Shown in pieces: positions 32,862 to 33,671 of a DNA stretch of 33,671 nt (position 1 is its first letter; every line of letters begins with the position of its first letter). Position numbers and translations under genes: made by a program. Below the pieces are notes generated by a model, which ran no database searches, was not told the origin of the DNA, and was given only the letters and a program-made list of their open reading frames with translations. The DNA is from EX4484-2 sp964592095 (GTDB taxonomy: Archaea; Altiarchaeota; Altiarchaeia; IMC4; QMZM01): assembly GCA_964592095.1 (NCBI GenBank), contig CAZQER010000007.1:1-33671 (forward strand), read 5' to 3'.

Positions 32862-33671
32862 ATTCTTCGTAATGTAGTTTTCTATTTATATCTAAATACT
32901 CGGATGCTCTATATTCTGGTCTGTATTGCCCCATTATATTCACATAGACATTACTCAAATTCTTGGATATCCACTTCAGTATTGGCACAGTACAGCATTC
33001 CAAATGATTTGGCAATACCAAATGCCTCACAATCATCTCACACTGTTTATTTGCAATTAGGTGATTCCTCTTTACGATATCCACATAATTTTTAACATTG
33101 GATAGTCTCTCAGCACATTTATCGTTTCCGTATTTGAAATCCGTTAGATATATATCAACTACACCATTTAGGAGTTGCATTGACTCCTCTGTTAGATACA
33201 TGTTTGAGTTCCATATCTGGGGTATATTCCTTCTTAGATGTGATAGAATCTCAAGGATATATGGTAGGTTTGGTGTCGGATCACCACCAACCCAATTAAC
33301 ATTTCTTGCAATCTGTCTTTCAATTTTTTCAGCCATTATCTCTGGTTTTATATATATACCTCTCGTTGGATAATAACTTATATTATAGTTCTGGCAGTAA
33401 ACACATTTGAAGGTACATCCGGAAAAGAATATTGTGTATGATGGGATTAATGGAGGTTCCTCACCTATGTGAATAAAATCAGATGCTATTTTTGACTCCA
33501 AAACACCGCAGTAGCCTCTCTCACCCCCGAGTCTATTAACACCACATTTCCTCTCACATAAGTGACAATCTTTTAAAATTTCCTTTGCAGTCTTTATTTT
33601 GTCTTCAATATGAGGGCAGAGAAGGTAATTTGCCTTGTCCTTACCAGAGAGTATTGCATAATACCTTCTCA
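32809..33671 (-). CDS. PflX-like radical SAM protein, 5' end outside the window
   Basis: The frame stays open to the last base, so the N-terminus is missing; about 286 residues are visible. It has an N-terminal Cys motif CHLCERKCGVNRLGG followed by GYCG, typical of the PflX (COG1313) group, then the radical SAM CxxxCxxC motif (GCTFKCVYCQNY) that holds a [4Fe-4S] cluster. GGDPTPNLPYI follows, then the SAM-binding barrel, ending LNLIE. It is a homolog of pyruvate formate-lyase activases but its substrate is unknown. An internal TTG at 33501 could be mistaken for the start but cuts off the conserved N-terminal Cys motif. Confidence 0.88.
   Translation of the reverse strand, partial: RRYYAILSGKDKANYLLCPHIEDKIKTAKEILKDCHLCERKCGVNRLGGERGYCGVLESKIASDFIHIGEEPPLIPSYTIFFSGCTFKCVYCQNYNISYYPTRGIYIKPEIMAEKIERQIARNVNWVGGDPTPNLPYILEILSHLRRNIPQIWNSNMYLTEESMQLLNGVVDIYLTDFKYGNDKCAERLSNVKNYVDIVKRNHLIANKQCEMIVRHLVLPNHLECCTVPILKWISKNLSNVYVNIMGQYRPEYRASEYLDINRKLHYEEFRYAVEYGRELNLNLIE

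Noticed and set aside
32809..33501. Radical SAM gene start at TTG 33501
   Set aside because: The frame continues upstream to the window edge with a conserved Cys motif (CHLCERKCG...GYCG), so the true start is outside the window.

Overview
This window is an AT-rich archaeal chromosome segment. The evidence for Archaea is an archaeal IF2 (aIF5B), ribosomal protein P1 (L12) and L37e, an Sm-like Lsm protein, the RNase P protein p30, an aCPSF2-type beta-CASP nuclease, archaeal-type riboflavin synthase, an AglB oligosaccharyltransferase, a tRNA-Val with a bulge-helix-bulge intron, and many genes with a TATA box 25-30 nt upstream of a start codon that lacks a ribosome binding site. Biosynthetic genes for histidine, pyrimidines and riboflavin, together with class III (type IV pilin-like) signal peptides, suggest a largely self-sufficient euryarchaeal or Altiarchaeota-like lineage rather than a minimal symbiont. 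That placement is inference.

Layout: 1-714, 3' end of a secreted CARDB-like protein; 760-1344, hisB; 1357-4613 (minus), infB, a truncated dph2 and aCPSF2; 4642-8232 (minus), an envelope operon of coiled-coil membrane protein, second membrane protein, MoxR ATPase and DUF58; 8276-10402, a CBS-ParB-like fusion, a VIT1/CCC1-like transporter and a HAD phosphatase; 10428-12661 (minus), amidohydrolase-ribB-ribC; 12662-13673, a very AT-rich 1 kb tract with palindromes and one small zinc-finger-like ORF; 13674-16094 (minus), an Lsm-L37e-CBS operon, tRNA-Val, P1 and a class V aminotransferase; 16133-28888 (minus), uppS and aglB followed by four consecutive pilin-like surface proteins; 28982-31934 (plus), RNase P p30, pyrK and pyrC; then an unknown gene, a VanZ-like gene and a partial PflX-like radical SAM gene.

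The most striking region is 16133-28888. A carrier-lipid synthase and the N-glycosylation transferase lie directly upstream of four proteins with pilin-type N-termini. One of these is a giant gene (18139-23800, at least 1830 residues) that two assembly gaps break into three apparent ORFs. Both gaps fall in tandem repeats, and any whole number of repeat units restores the frame. The protein has a pilin-like anchor and a von Willebrand A domain whose metal-binding loop is interrupted by about 1000 residues holding carbohydrate-binding-like, LamG-like and cysteine-rich repeat modules plus a stretch of repeats with two N-glycosylation sequons per 12 residues. I interpret the locus as a glycosylated adhesive pilus or surface-filament system.

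Other leads are a COG0402-type deaminase-like amidohydrolase one nucleotide upstream of ribB (a candidate for the archaeal riboflavin deaminase), a dph2 gene reduced to its first 86 codons, and the palindrome-rich AT tract.
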